Positions 11,176 through 23,170 of a DNA stretch of 64,000 bases are shown in pieces. The stretch lies in contig NGZR01000008.1 in assembly GCA_002197995.1 (NCBI GenBank), positions 62,001-126,000 of the forward strand, read 5' to 3'. The notes under the pieces are model-generated. The model saw only the letters and a program-made list of their open reading frames with translations, was not told where the DNA came from and did not search any database. Within the stretch, counting starts at the first letter, position 1, and each line of letters opens with the position of its first letter. Made by a program: the position numbers and the translations under genes. The DNA comes from Gaeumannomyces sp. JS-464 (Eukaryota; Ascomycota; Sordariomycetes; Magnaporthales; Magnaporthaceae).

Positions 11176-11715
11176 ATGCGGGCCTCCCTCGCCGTCACCA
11201 TCCAGCTCCTACTGCTGCTCTTCTGGTCCTCGCCCACACTGGCAGCAAACGCCCCACCACCACCCGCCGCAGCCGCCACCGACGACGACGGCACCTTCTA
11301 CATCGTCCGGCGCCCCATCAAGCAGCAGCCGCAGACGCGCAGCCTCACCGTCTCGGCGCGCGCCATCGCAGACGCCGGGGAGGCCGTCCCGGCCTTCTCT
11401 GCCGGCACGGGCGCGCCGGGGTTCGACGAGGCCGTGGCGGCGATCCGGGCCGCGGCCCAGGAGGCGCCGGCACCGGCGTCTGCCGAGGTGAGGGCGAGCA
11501 GCAGCGCCAACGACGCGAACGTGCCGCTGGGCGCCAACACGCAGCAGCGCTGGGGCAACGGCGGCGGCCAGTGGAACTGCGTGGTGCGCGCCGGCTACGA
11601 GTACTGCGGTGGCGGCTACTGGGGCGCCGCGTCGTCGGGCGCGCCCACGCCTGCCCTCTGGGTCGTTGTTGCCGGGGCCGCTGGGGCTGTTGCGGCCGTG
11701 GCGGCGCGGCCCTGA
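11176..11715 (+). CDS. Small secreted, probably GPI-anchored protein (unknown)
   Basis: 179 residues with a clear signal peptide (MRASLAVTIQLLLLLFWSS, cleavage near residue 23-24), a Pro/Ala/Asp linker, a conserved-looking core FYIVRRPIKQQPQTRSLTV, and a short segment with two cysteines (QWNCVVRAGYEYCGGGYW). It ends in a hydrophobic tail (ALWVVVAGAAGAVAAVAA) preceded by small residues (GAASSGAPTP), the usual layout of a GPI-attachment signal. Location is therefore inferred as the cell surface or wall. No enzymatic motif is visible and the family was not recognised. Single exon; stop TGA at 11713-11715. Confidence 0.6.
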   Translation: MRASLAVTIQLLLLLFWSSPTLAANAPPPPAAAATDDDGTFYIVRRPIKQQPQTRSLTVSARAIADAGEAVPAFSAGTGAPGFDEAVAAIRAAAQEAPAPASAEVRASSSANDANVPLGANTQQRWGNGGGQWNCVVRAGYEYCGGGYWGAASSGAPTPALWVVVAGAAGAVAAVAARP

Positions 11716-12495
11716 CCCTGACTTGGGGTGGTTGGCATGAGGAGACGTGTAACTCTCTGCGGGTGGACGCGCTGTTTGTTCTTGGACGCGGGGCTGTCTT
11801 CTCATGGCGAGGTTGTAGATGACAATGGTCGGACATCTTGTTCCATTCCGGGAAAAGGGCTGCATCCTGCAGGGCGGCATCACCATCTTTCTGCGCGACT
11901 TCATCTCCGAGCATCAAATTGGAGCACTTGGTCACTGCTTGCCTCGTCTCCGCAGCCATCGACACGTCCCCAGCCTGGTCGTGGGAACGCACATTGTGCA
12001 CTCGAGAGCAGCATGCAAAGGGCGGCGTCCGCTCGCATTCGGGGGAAAGCCTTTGCCCTGCGTCCGCCTTAAAGATCAGCAACTCGAGACTTCGGCACTC
12101 ATCCCATCGGCAAATCACCAAAACCAAGGAGCACCCATCATGTCGTCCAGAAAAAAAAGATAAAATTCGATGCCCATCCCTTCACGCCGCCATGACCGAT
12201 TGTCCGGTAAATTGTAGTAAGAGGCAGATAAAACATGCGTGTCGTTTTTTTGTTGGTTCATCCCGACGGTTCCCCCCGCCCGCAAAAAGAAAAGGGCGAG
12301 CAAGTCGAGCCCAAGCCAACAACAGCAAAGCCAGGAGCACGACGGTGCCCATGGATGTGTGCCCAGTTCCCCCAGAACACCATGATGATGGCGATGTCCT
12401 GTCCGAAACGGGGGACAGGAAACTGACAAGAGATCGTGAAGAGGGAGCGAAACTCCGAGGAAGCCCTCCCGTGTAGCGCCGTGGTATTTTCCCGT
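11716..12495. other. Intergenic, convergent 3' ends
   Basis: 3' regions of the secreted-protein gene and the eS24 gene. Overlapping open frames on both strands show no family signal. Confidence 0.5.
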
Positions 12496-13452
12496 TTATT
12501 TGTCCTTCTTCGCCTTCGCACCCTTGACCTTGGCCGTGCCGCGGAGGGTCTTCTGCCTGTTCTTGCGCTGCTTGCCTGTGGAGAGGAAGAGAGGGAGGGT
12601 CAGCGTGTCTGGCAGGTGAAGGGGCTGGGAAGCTGAGGAGCAAATACACACGCTGTTGTCTGCTGGCCTTCTCGACCTTGGTGGCCTTGCCGATGCGGAC
12701 CAGCCTGTAGCGAGGCTCGAACTTCTGGAGAGCCTCGGGGGAGTCGTAGATCAGGGCGAAGCCGGTGGTCTTGCCGCCACCGAACTGGGTGCGCAGGCCG
12801 AAGACGCTGACCTGGTCCTTGGTGGCCTTGTAGAGGGCAGCCAGCTTGTCGCGGAGCTCATCCTTGGAGATGTTGGGGCGGGTGGGGTGCAGGATGTCAC
12901 TGGAGAGGGGAGAAGTCAGTCTCGAGTCTGCCATCGATGGACGTCGCCTGTTCTCCCAGGCATCGCGTCCCGCGCATGTCTGCTCCCTGGCTCTTTCGGT
13001 CGGGTGGCTGATGCTGGGCGCGACGCGTTGCTGGACCGATGGCTTGTTCGGGGGAAAGAGGGAGGAGGCGAGGAGGACTGGGGGGTGTCGATTGACGGTC
13101 GGGCAAGAGTCGGCTGGAGATTAACTGGGTGGTGATTGTGTGGTCGCCATGTTCGTCGCAGGGCCTCGGCGCTGAGGGCCACACCACCCAATACCACGAG
13201 TTCATTCGGTCGATTTTTCTAGTCTTCCTCCAGTCCCTCCATTGCCACACCGCTTGGTCCCCATCGAGTCAAAGCCGTCGTCGCTGCAGCCTGCCACCGA
13301 CCGAAAGAGCGCACCAGAAAGAGAGGGGAGCCGCCACGAGCAGCAGGGCAGGCGGACACGGCTACTCACACGACCATCTGCTTGCGACCCAGGAGCGGGT
13401 TGCGGATGAACTTGCGCGTGCGCAGGGTAACCGGGGTGTCGGCGTCGGCCAT
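12496..13452 (-). CDS. RPS24: 40S ribosomal protein eS24 (RPS24)
   Basis: Component of the small ribosomal subunit. Three exons on the minus strand: 13452-13370 ([20 protein letters not shown]...KQMVV), 12899-12652 ([50 protein letters not shown]) and 12575-12496 (ends [12 protein letters not shown]). Donors are GTGAGT and GTGTGT; acceptors are CCAG and ACAG; all phases agree, giving 136 residues, the usual fungal length. The first intron is about 470 bp, far longer than others in the window; a long first intron is common in fungal ribosomal-protein genes. Confidence 0.96.
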
Positions 13453-14105
13453 GATTGCGACTTGTGATGATGGCTGGGTGGTGATGCCGGGGATCTGTCT
13501 GGTTGTCGTCGTCGAGGAAGGCAAGTCGTTTTTGGTGGGCGCTGTTTTTTTTGCTGTTGCGCTGGTTTCCCCGCTGTGAGCCAAATTGGCGGAGCCCTGG
13601 CTGAATCAGCAGGAAGGTGCGGGGCCAGGGTCAAATTAGATGTGTGCCCTAACAAAAAGTGGAGGGGACGTTGCTGCCTGAGGCAAACAGATCCGAGCTG
13701 GGGGGGCACGGGCTCTGAGGGAACAGGGACAGCAGGCCAATAAAGGCGCCAGGCGCTAGAGAGCCATGGCAGCCCGCCAATTAAAATCTCCAATCCGTGG
13801 AGCTTCAAGGCCACGGGCACGCGTTGCAGAACAGTTCTTGCGGAGGATGAGGCCTCCGCGATCATCAGTGGCAGCAAGCACGTGGGATCTAGGCATGTAG
13901 TCGAGGACGCTCGAGTCGGGCAATGGACTCCTCAAAACGCCAGGAAATGGCGCGGCCAGTCGTGTATCGGGGCGCCTAGCCTGACATGGCATTGCGCCTG
14001 GCATAATTCCAAGCGAGCTGGAGCTGAAGCGCAATGTGCAGAGCAGACATTCACAATAGAACACGATCATGTGAAACGGAGCAAATGGCAAGGAACTCCG
14101 TCGGT
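13453..14105. other. eS24 promoter region
   Basis: Between the start of eS24 and the 3' end of the EFM3-type gene, both on the minus strand. Contains the presumed ribosomal-protein promoter. No gene seen. Confidence 0.5.
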
Positions 14106-15319
14106 TTACTTAACACGCCTCCCCAGCAGCTTACAGATGTGTATCGGCACCGCGCTGTCAAAAAAAGGCCCCTTGTTGCCATCGACAGGGAAGTCAACAT
14201 GTCCCACCACCTCCAGCTCGGCCGACCTGCCCGCCGCGTCCAGGAAGGCCTGGTACGTCTCCCTGTTGCGCTCCGTGGCCGCAATCACAATCTCGACGCC
14301 CGGGAACATGCCCGCCAGCTCGGCCAGCGTCCCCATCAGCGCCCCGACCAGGGCCTTGTCGTACGTGATGTCGGCGCCGAGCACCACGTCCACGCCCCTG
14401 CCGCCGTCCCAGGCCGCGTCCTCGGTGCCAACAAGGGCGTGGCCCCACTTGAGGTCCATGGGCGCTACCCGGCCCGACGAGCCCTGAAGCCCGTTCAGGA
14501 AGAAGCTGTCGGGCAGGCCGTTGACGACGTCGTCGGACCCGTCCGACGCCACCACCCGCGCCGCGCCGAGGTGCGCCGCGCACAGCACCGACAGGTACCC
14601 GTGCCCGCACCCAGCTCCAGCACGCGCCTGCCGCGCACCACGGTGCCCCCACCGGCCATGCGCCCCGAGTCGGACGCGCACAGGTACTGGCCCAAGTGCA
14701 GGGCCGCCTCCCACGTGCGCAGACCCGTCGTGCCCGAGGCCGAGATCAGCGAGCGCGCCTCGAGCAGCGTGATGGTCGGCGCCGCTGTGCCGTGGGCTGG
14801 CGTCGTTGCTGCCGCCACGGCTTCTTCCTTTTCTATGGCTGCTGCGGTGGGCTCGAGCAGCGAGAGGTGATAAGTCACGTAGTTCTTCTGCTGCGCCGCC
14901 GCCGCCTCGGACTGCAGCGGCTGCGCGATGAGCCCCATCAAAGCCGTTGCCAGGTTATCCGAGACTCCCTGGAACGTGGGAACAAACATCCGACCGGATC
15001 AAAAATGGGTCAGAAAAAAAGCCAACAAGAATTTTGTGTGTATTTCTTGTGATATGTGGTGTCACGGCGGTGGAGACAAGCAAAGGGGCAAGGTCTACAG
15101 TACATGTTCATCCCAGTCCTCGATGCTGGCCTCGATGCGGTTGACGAGCTCCTTGAGCACGGCGAGCTGGTACCAGTGCGGCGGCGGGTGGGCCAGGGCG
15201 TCGTCGGCGAACAGGCGCCGGAACAGCTCTTCCTGGCACGCCTCCTCGCGCAGGGTCTCGGGCGCGGGGAAGCCAAGTGAGTTCTCCAGCTGCAGGTACT
15301 GCCAGCAGAAGCGGTCCAT
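14106..15319 (-). CDS. EFM3: EFM3/FAM86-type EF2 lysine methyltransferase, with apparent 1-bp frameshift
   Basis: Seven-beta-strand SAM-dependent methyltransferase of the FAM86/Efm3 family, which methylates a lysine on elongation factor 2 in the cytosol. Exon 1 is 15319-15104 (FCWQYLQLENSLGFP, WYQLAVLKELVNRIE, the FAM86 N-terminal helices). Exon 2 starts at 14968 (GVSDNLATALMGLI) after a GTACTG..CCAG intron. Family hallmarks are TGLRTWEAALHLGQYL and the SAM motif VLELGAGTG. The frame then breaks: YLSVLCAAHLGAARVVASDG continues one frame over, at a three-base C run on the plus strand (14598-14600). One more base restores the protein, about 359 residues, ending CKLLGRRVK at 14106. The motif reads straight across the break, so an intron is excluded. 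A longer start (15385) adds 22 residues of poor quality. Confidence 0.85.
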
Positions 15320-16783
15320 GGTGCGCGGCAGTGCAAGAGGCGTGCATGTGTTTGCACGGTTCTGCCCCCGTGCTGGGTTCGTCACAGGCCCGCGCGATTT
15401 TGTGCCGTGTCACGTGGACGTGGCATGGAAGACGCTTTCTTCCATCCACGTCAGTTTCGTGGGCAGGACAGGCACGAGCAGCGCTCGGACGGGCCGGTGA
15501 GTCCATTCAGGGGCGACGTCTGGTGCTGAGCTGCCATGGCGCAATCCCCAGACTCTACCCCAGGCAGGTTCGCAGATTCGACAAGCCAGCTGCCGAGTGC
15601 GCCCATCGCACGGCGGATCCAACACTGGAATGCCCTGATCTCGGCCGGAATAGGGTGGGAAATGGCGGGGTAACCCAGAACAGCTACGGCACGTGACATC
15701 AGTCGGGGGTGGACTGCTCGGTTCAACGGTTAAAGCCACCCGGTGCAAAGCATACCATCGTCGAACCACGTGTGGCAGCTAGGATTGGCACGACATGCAG
15801 GCCATTCGCTGGTTTTTCTGTTAGCAGAAAATTACGTGAGAAGCTCTTGAATAACCCGATGCCCTGAGCGAGATGCGTGGTCCCGTGACAAATGGCAGAG
15901 CGGGGAAGTTCTTGGGGTCTGCAGAGGAGCGGCAAGGGATGAAGCCGTCAGAATGCAAAAAAGAGAACCGGGGAGACGGCGATGGAAATGATGCAATTGC
16001 AGTAGTGCTCGGGGCCTCAGCTGAACGGCTGCGCTTCCGGAAGCGCGGCTTATGAAGTCATGGACCTTGTTTGAGATCGATGATGGCATGGACTTGCTCA
16101 CCGCTTTGAGCCTCCCTTTCAATCTTGAGCCCAGACCAGGCTAGCGGGGACAGTCGTCTACTATTTCAAAATGAAGATGCGGGAAAAGGAAGAAAATACA
16201 GTGATTCAACTGCCGATCCATGATCAGCCGGGCAGTCACGCCGTCACAGCAGGCCGCATGCTGTGTAACCGACCTTTTGGGAGCTCAAGAAGCCCACGAG
16301 GCCAGCAGAATAATCGCGAAGAAGAAAACGGGAGCGCACGCAGGCACGGTGCACAATGCTCCAAGGCAGGCGGGCAGCGGCGTCGATCAGCCAGCCGTGT
16401 CGCCCAGTACTGTAGAAGCAAGCGTTCTGGGCCCAGCTGCCAGTGTCGATCAGTGGAGAAAGGCAACATCCAACGGGAAACGGCGGGGAGGGCCTGATGT
16501 GACCCTTGTCTGGGCGGGCTGGGCTCCTGGTTACTTAATGGAGGACGTCAAAACGGTCACGGTTGACAGCACAGCGGCGCAGATCTCGATGCTGACAAGG
16601 AGCGTGATGGAAGCTGAGGAAGGCCGGGAGCTCGGCAGGCTCGGGTGGTTGGCTTGCAGGGCGTTTTGCTCCTTTGAGTCGATCCCGACAGCGTGAGGGG
16701 CGGGCGCAAGAGGCCTGCCCCAGCTCGGCGGGTTGGCTGCATCCGAGTGGGATTCCGTTGACCAGAATTCAATGCGGTGGATG

Positions 16784-16808
16784 AAAAAAAAAAAAAAAAA
16801 AAAAAAAA
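16784..16808. repeat. Poly-A tract, 25 bases
   Basis: Uninterrupted A run read directly, in noncoding DNA. Confidence 0.95.
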
Positions 16809-17519
16809 GTCGAGCGAGCCAGTCGGAAGCGGGAGGTGGAAGCAGGAGGTGGATGCAAGCGGCTGCTTGTTGACACTAAGTGGCCGTCACAAAAGTCAAT
16901 CTCTGCCGTGCCGTGATTTGCTCGGGACCACCATCCCTTGCGGGTCTGGCCCCGTCGGCTTGAGGCGGATGGTGGACTCTTCTGGAGGAGCAGCACTGGC
17001 AGCCAGGACAGGAGTACCTAATGCAAACCTAATGGATATCTCGCACTTGCCATCAATGACGCCGCTGGGTTGTCCGCTGCAGCGGGCGAACTGAGACAGT
17101 GCCGTGGGATGGCATGCTCCAGCTGGGTATCGTGGCAGATCATCCAGTAACGAGATTCGGGTCTGCCCGGTCACAATCTGGTACCTCTGATACTAAGGGG
17201 TACATGCGGGCGGACAATGAAAGTGGTGACGTCTCCAGGCCAGAGGCGGACTGCGCTGAGGCCATTCGGACGCGACGAGCGGAAATTGAAAGGGCTAGCC
17301 CTTCCGGGTCGGCAACAAAAACGTTGATATTGGCAGGCCCACCCGCGCCCAAGCCAATTTCCAAGAAAGCGCGCTGTGGCTGAAGTGGATGGCAGCCCGA
17401 GCCCAGGCTTTTTCGCAATAAACTGCTCCGCTCAGCTGCATCAAACCCGTTGCCACCCACCCTGTCTGGTCGCTCGGTCTAGCCACCGTGCCACCCTTCA
17501 GTTGCTGCAGAAAGACAGA

Positions 17520-17545
17520 CAGGCAGGCAGGCAGGCAGGCAGGCA
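17520..17545. repeat. (CAGG)n microsatellite
   Basis: About six tandem CAGG units in noncoding sequence. Confidence 0.9.
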
Positions 17546-19028
17546 TACGTACATACCATACATCAAGGCCTCCGTCCCTCGCGCGTCGCTTCTCCTATCA
17601 AGACCCATCTGTCAGCACTGCAAGCAGCATTTATTGACCCATCCACCCCATCGATACCCGACCAATCTCTGCACGCAGCTCGGCCCAACCAGGATCAAGT
17701 GACAGACAACGCTGGCGCCAAGCGTTCGGGATCTCCCTTCCACCAGGCACCGTCTCCCATCTGGCCCAGGACCTGGACTCGGGAAACATAGTCGGCCGCA
17801 GTCACTCTGCGCCCTGCAGACAGCCTGGCCCACAGGATATTGATACAGAGTCAGCTCGACATTGCTCTGTGAACCTCCTTTGCTGCCGCCTTCCCCTGGT
17901 GCTTGCTATAAACGCCACGCCCGTCGCCGCCATCATCTCCCAGGAGACGCCGCGCTGTGGCCGCCTTGCACTCGGCCAGGAAGTTGGCGCAAGCGCTCGC
18001 GGGCAAATTATCGTCAGCCCCTTTTGCCCGATAGCGCGAGCTGCTATCTGGTCTACTTTTCACACCCGATACGGGCTCAGCCTCGACTTGACGCTGGACC
18101 TTATCTCTCTGCCCACCCTGACATACTTTGCTGCGGCTTGCACGACCCTCGCCGAACCTAAAACCTGGCGAGAACGGGCTATAGCTCTCGACGACAACCC
18201 TGGTCCTGTCCTCTTCCCCTCACCCGGCAATTCCCTGGATCCCCGGATCCCCGGCCACCCTGCTCATTCGTGCAAGTTGCCATTGCCACGCCATCGGACT
18301 GAGCCACCCTTGAGGCTATTTTGCATCGACTTTCTACCTACTTAATAGCCCGTTTGCTCCCAAAGCCGGCGCGTTTGCTCAGCTCCAGCTCTCGGTCTTT
18401 TAGCCGGATTTCTGCCTCAGCACCAGAACACCACAGACCTCCTAATTTTGTACTGAGGTACCGCGCAACCTGCCCAAGTACCTAATTTTCTTCCAAGTTC
18501 CCCACACTCGGGTCGGGCTTGGACCGCGTCTTTATCGGTCTCTGACGTCGAGGCAACACCACCAACTTTCCTCGACCACCATCCATCTACAAATATCTGC
18601 CCTGGTCCTCGCTCACCTACCCTGATTCTTGGCCCATTCACAAATAACCAAGAACATCGAGACTTTATCGCTCAAGACCACATCATCTAGTTGGGACCCG
18701 GATACACCACAGAGGGCTGGGACTCACTTAGACACACCACACCAAGCGCCCGCAAAACCATACATACCCATCGCCACTTCCGATGGGTGCATTATCTCTA
18801 CCGCTACCCCGAGCCAGATCATACACAGTCAGCTTGAGGTTGCCACTACCAGCACAAACCTCCGCCTCGATATTACCCGTAGCCGCCACAGTCGGACCCG
18901 TCGCCGCACCAACAGCAGCAGCACGACCGACTCTCCCTTCTCTGTCCTCACTCCTCCTTCTCCCATCGACATCAACAGCAGCAGCACCAGGCCGCAGGCT
19001 ACCACGCCCAACGGCACACAAGCGCACA

Positions 19029-19539
19029 ATGTCGGCCGCAGTCCAGAGCACGTCCGATCCGCTCACCATGTCGGCCGACCCGCACCACCACCCACAACCG
19101 CGACTTCGCGCTGCAAAAGTACCTGCTCCTGCAGGAGCAGCACGAGTCGCTGCAGCACCACATCGATCAGCTACGCCCGTCCGCCGCCCGGATCCGCCGA
19201 TCGCCATCGATCGCCTCGTCAACGGCCTCGTCGATGCGCCACCACCAGCGGCAGCAGTTCCGGCACGGCTCGGTCCCGGCGGCGACGGCGGCGCCGCCGT
19301 TCGGGCTCGAGACGGTGCCGGACGAGCGGACGCTGCACGAGGTGGCGGCCGAGGAGGCGCGCCTCTTCGACGTCAACGAGGGAATCAAGCGCGCCTTGAC
19401 GGAGCTGCTCAACTGCGAGGCCGTCCGCGCCGACCGCGCCCTGCGCACCTGGGTCCAGGGCCGCCTGCTCGAGACGGAACGCGAGCTGCGCACCAGCCGG
19501 AGGCGCCGGAGTGCACCAGGCGCCGCTGAGCACTATTGA
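19029..19539 (+). CDS. Small conserved-looking fungal protein (unknown), frame uncertain near start
   Basis: The convincing part runs in one frame from about 19096 to the stop at 19537-19539: NRDFALQKYLLLQEQHESLQ (amphipathic, likely coiled-coil), a Ser/Arg linker, then LFDVNEGIKRALTELLNCEA and WVQGRLLETERELRTSRRRR. This frame has no ATG before 19234. Two ATGs in good context (19029 and 19068, MSADPHHH...) lie in a different frame that would meet it at the CAC/CCC stretch 19081-19093, so an indel of +1 or -2, or an unseen upstream exon, must join them. It resembles small Ser/Arg-rich helical proteins of filamentous ascomycetes; role unknown. The basic tail suggests nucleic-acid binding or nuclear location, which is only a guess. 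Confidence 0.5.
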
Positions 19540-20919
19540 TCCGGCATTGGGGCCTTACACTCAACAATCATTGGGGCTCAGGCCTGATTGCCTGGCTGTC
19601 TGCTCCGCTTCATGCTCTGCCACGCGTTCTTGTTTCGAGATCCACGACTCTTGCGGGAGGGAATCCAGCACCTCCCTACTATGAAGGGCCCCTCTTCCCC
19701 AGCTTGTGGGTTCTCTTTGTCGAGGTGTTTGCCAGGACGTTTGTCAAGACTTGCTGTTTTTCTTGACTCCTGCACAGAAAAGGAAAAAAAAAAAAAAAAA
19801 GAAAAAAAAAAAACATGTAGCCGAGTCCCTGGCTCCCTGAAGCCAAGAGGCCTCGGATTTCGCGGTGTCCTCCGTCGTCGCGCGCTTTTAGGGGAGTGGG
19901 GGAGCTGACTGAGGGTGGTCTGACCTGAGTCGCCTCTCGGCATTTGCGACCAGACAGACCCACGGGGACGTGGACGACAGCCCCTTGCCCCGTTTCGTTT
20001 CGGGGTGGCACCCTCGGGGATTGGTGGGGTGCTGTGCTTTGAGTTGTGGTCCGACCTGGATTTCCCCGCCCGTGTTGGGATGATGCATGTCCGTCTGCCC
20101 TCTGGCAGTCAATCTGCGTTTCTACTCGCTGGGGGTTTGCGGGGGATCAGGGGAGAATACAAAAATCAGCAGAGAAAAAAAAAATCGAGGGGCAAAATGG
20201 CGATACGATCTGAGACAAGTCAGATGAGTTTCACCCGGGGAAAAAAGGGTCGGGGTTGGATTTTCGTTTGTGCTTTTTGCATGCATGCATGGATTGGCGG
20301 ATTGGGCTCTGTCTCTGGTCACTGTTCCTTTCCTTTGTGTTTTCCTTATCCAGATGGTTTACTTTCTGCCGTCTGTGTAATACCAGCTTTTTGGAGCGCT
20401 GTTTGGCCAGCGCCTCTTGTGTTTTCCTCTGTCTATTTCTTGTTGATGCCAGACCACGGCGCCTCTCCTAGCTGGCCCGAAGGTCGCCGCTGTTGTGCGT
20501 AGGATGGGCGAATAATGCAGTACTATCACGGAGCCATGCAGGCGACCCAGCCTTTGCCGTTGACCCAATCGGCTGGGGGAAGGCCAGACCGGCCGGCAGT
20601 TGGACGAGATCTTCGGACGATGGAACGCCATGGAAATTGTGGCCACGTGACCCCGGTTTGTTGGAGCACTGACAGTCGCAGTCTGGTTTCAGCCACATGG
20701 AGCTGTGAGCCACACGGGCTTTTCAAAGCCACACCGTAGAGTTGAGCTTGGACCCAAGTCGGACATTCGATCGCATCGCCAGTCCTGCATCTCACATTGC
20801 CGCGCCTCTTCAAAGGTTCCTCTATCGCCATATTTGCGCCGTCAGGGTCAATCAAGTGCTGGTCCAAGCAGCTTGTGCCGTCACAACCCCCACCGTTGTC
20901 GCCCTCGGCGCCCGCAATC
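19540..20919. other. Intergenic
   Basis: Between the small conserved gene and the cyclophilin. A-rich stretch at about 19784-19813. No gene seen. Confidence 0.5.
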
Positions 20920-22584
20920 ATGGCGGTCCTCCTCGAGACCAGCGCTGGCGACATCGTCATCGATCTCCTGGTCGACCACGCGCCTAAGCTCTGCGAAAAG
21001 TAAGACAGCCCAGTCTGCCTTCTATAACTTTGGCAGCCCGAGACTAACCCCCACCTCTCTGTCAGCTTCCTGAAGCTCTGCAAGGTCAAATACTACAACT
21101 TCTCGCCCATCCACTCTGTGCAAAAGTCCTTCTCTTTCCAGACCGGCGATCCTCTGGGCCCCATGGCGCCCCAGTCAGACGGCGGCAGCAGCATCTGGGG
21201 CCTGCTGTCGCCCGACGACCCGTCCCAGAAGACCTTCCCGGCCTTCTTCCACCCGAAGCTCCGGCATGCCGAGCGCGGCACCGTCAGCATGGCCACGGCG
21301 CCATCGCACCCCAGCGACCCTGACGCCCCGCGCCTCGCCGGCTCGCAGTTCATCGTCACGCTCGGCGACGACACGTCCTACATCGACGGCAAGGCCGCCA
21401 TTTTTGGCAAGGTGGTCGAGGGCTTCGACACGCTCGAGAAGATCAACGACGCCATCGTCGACGACAAGGGCCACCCGCTGGTCGACATCCGCATCAAGCA
21501 CACCGTCGTGCTGGACGACCCGTATCCGGACCCGGCCGGCCTGCGCGAGCCGAGCGCGTCGCCGCCACCGACCGCCGCCCAGATGGCCACGGTGCGCATC
21601 GCCGAGGACGAGGCGGCGCGCATGGCGCAGGAGGACGCCGACGACGACGAGGAGCGCGCCGCGGCGGCCGAGCGGGCGCGGCACGAGCGCGAGGCCAAGG
21701 CGCAGGCGCTGACGCTCGAGATCATGGGCGACCTGCCGTTCGCTGAGGTCAAGCCGCCCGAGAACGTGCTCTTCGTGTGCAAGCTCAACCCCGTGACGCG
21801 CGACGAGGACCTCGAGCTCATCTTCAGCCGCTTCGGCAAGGTGCTGGGCTGCGAGGTCATCCGCGACGCCCGTACCGGCGACAGCCTGCAGTACGCCTTT
21901 ATCGAGTTCGAGGACAAGGACGCGTGCGAGATGGCCTACTTCAAGATGCAGGGCGTGCTGATCGACGACCGCCGCATCCACGTCGACTTCAGCCAGAGCG
22001 TGAGCAAGCTCAGCGACTCGTGGCGGTCCGATGCCAACGCCAAGAGGAGGAGAAGAGCCGGCGGTGGCGGCGGCGGCGGTCCCGGTGGGGGCTGGGGCGG
22101 CGTGCGCGAGCTGGAGAAGTGGCGCAAGTACAGAGACGAGGGGCCCGAGGCCCCTGGTGACCGAGGCCCTGGGTACGGCATGGTCTACGGCAAGGAGGAG
22201 ATGCAGGGGAGACACGAGCGGCAGAAACACGAGCCATCAAACCCGCAGGGAAGGGACGGCGGCGACGATGCCAAAGGCCAGCAGCCTCGCGGTGGCCGTG
22301 ACGGCGGTGGGTACAGGAAAGATGCGGATCGCCGGCCTCGCAGCCGCAGCAGGAGTCCAAGGCGCGGGCGGGATGAGTGGGACAGGGGTCGCGACCGGGA
22401 CCGGGACCGGGAACGAGATCGAGCACGAGACAGGAACCGAGACCGGGATCGCGACCACGCTCGGGGTCGCGACCACGCTCGCGACCGCAGCCGCGAGGAC
22501 CGCCGTCGAGTCCGCGACCGGGATCGGAACCACGACCGGCGGCACGACAGGGACGGGAGAGATGACTACCGCGGGCGACGCTGA
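20920..22584 (+). CDS. cyp6: Cyclophilin-type peptidyl-prolyl isomerase with RRM (PPIL4/Cyp6)
   Basis: Nuclear cyclophilin-RNA-binding protein of the PPIL4 group, thought to act in transcription and splicing. Exon 1 is 20920-20999 ([20 protein letters not shown]); exon 2 is 21066-22584 after a GTAAGA..TCAG intron, 532 residues in total. The cyclophilin domain (residues about 1-165) includes [39 protein letters not shown] and [19 protein letters not shown] charged linker follows, then an RRM ([40 protein letters not shown]) and a Gly-rich spacer. The C-terminal tail is an RS/RD-repeat region (about 22320-22560), typical of splicing-associated proteins. Reading frame intact throughout. Confidence 0.95.
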
Positions 22585-23147
22585 TGCATTGTACGTTAAC
22601 CTAGACGCGCGGCAACGGCGCTGTGGCCGAGCAACGTTGCTAATTTTTTTTTCACTTTCTGAAGCGCACTGCAGACTGTGGCCGCATGCCGTGCCCTTGC
22701 TTGCCCTTGTTTACCCCCTTGATGCTACGGCCGTTTGGCCCCGGGAGGTCATGTAGCCAGCCCTATCGACGTTTCACCCCGTCCTCGCCTTGCGCCATCG
22801 AGATACGCCCGGCCGGCCGTGTCGCAGCTCGCCGATACCCGTCCGGCTGCCTCCACAGCCTCCGGGCTGTCGCGGACGAACGCCCGTCGGGAGCTTGCGA
22901 CACGGGATCGTGATGAGCTGGCGAGCTGGGTGGCCGTGGGCCGTGGGCCGGGCGCCGGTTAGTCCTGGGCGGCCGAGCAAGGCTCGACTCGGGCCTGCAG
23001 CCGGAGCGGCCCAAAGCAGCATTTTGGCCCGGAGTCCATCCATGACTTAACCCGGCAGTGGGCAGCCAACCTCCGTGGCTTCCTTTCGGTTCCATCTGCC
23101 ACTGCTCGCGAGGCATAGCTGCCCACGGTGGAGGGCACCGGCCGCCC

Positions 23148-23170
23148 GGGGGGGGGGGGGGGGGGGGGGG
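23148..23170. repeat. Poly-G tract, 23 bases
   Basis: Uninterrupted G run read directly. Confidence 0.95.

Larger units (their letters stand above)
15320..19028. other. Gene-poor region
   Basis: About 3.7 kb with no recognisable gene. Includes a 25-base A run (16784-16808), a (CAGG)n microsatellite near 17520-17545 and, from about 17.4 kb, pyrimidine-rich DNA that looks like the promoter/leader of the small gene at 19.0 kb. Open frames here lack family signal. Confidence 0.5.
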
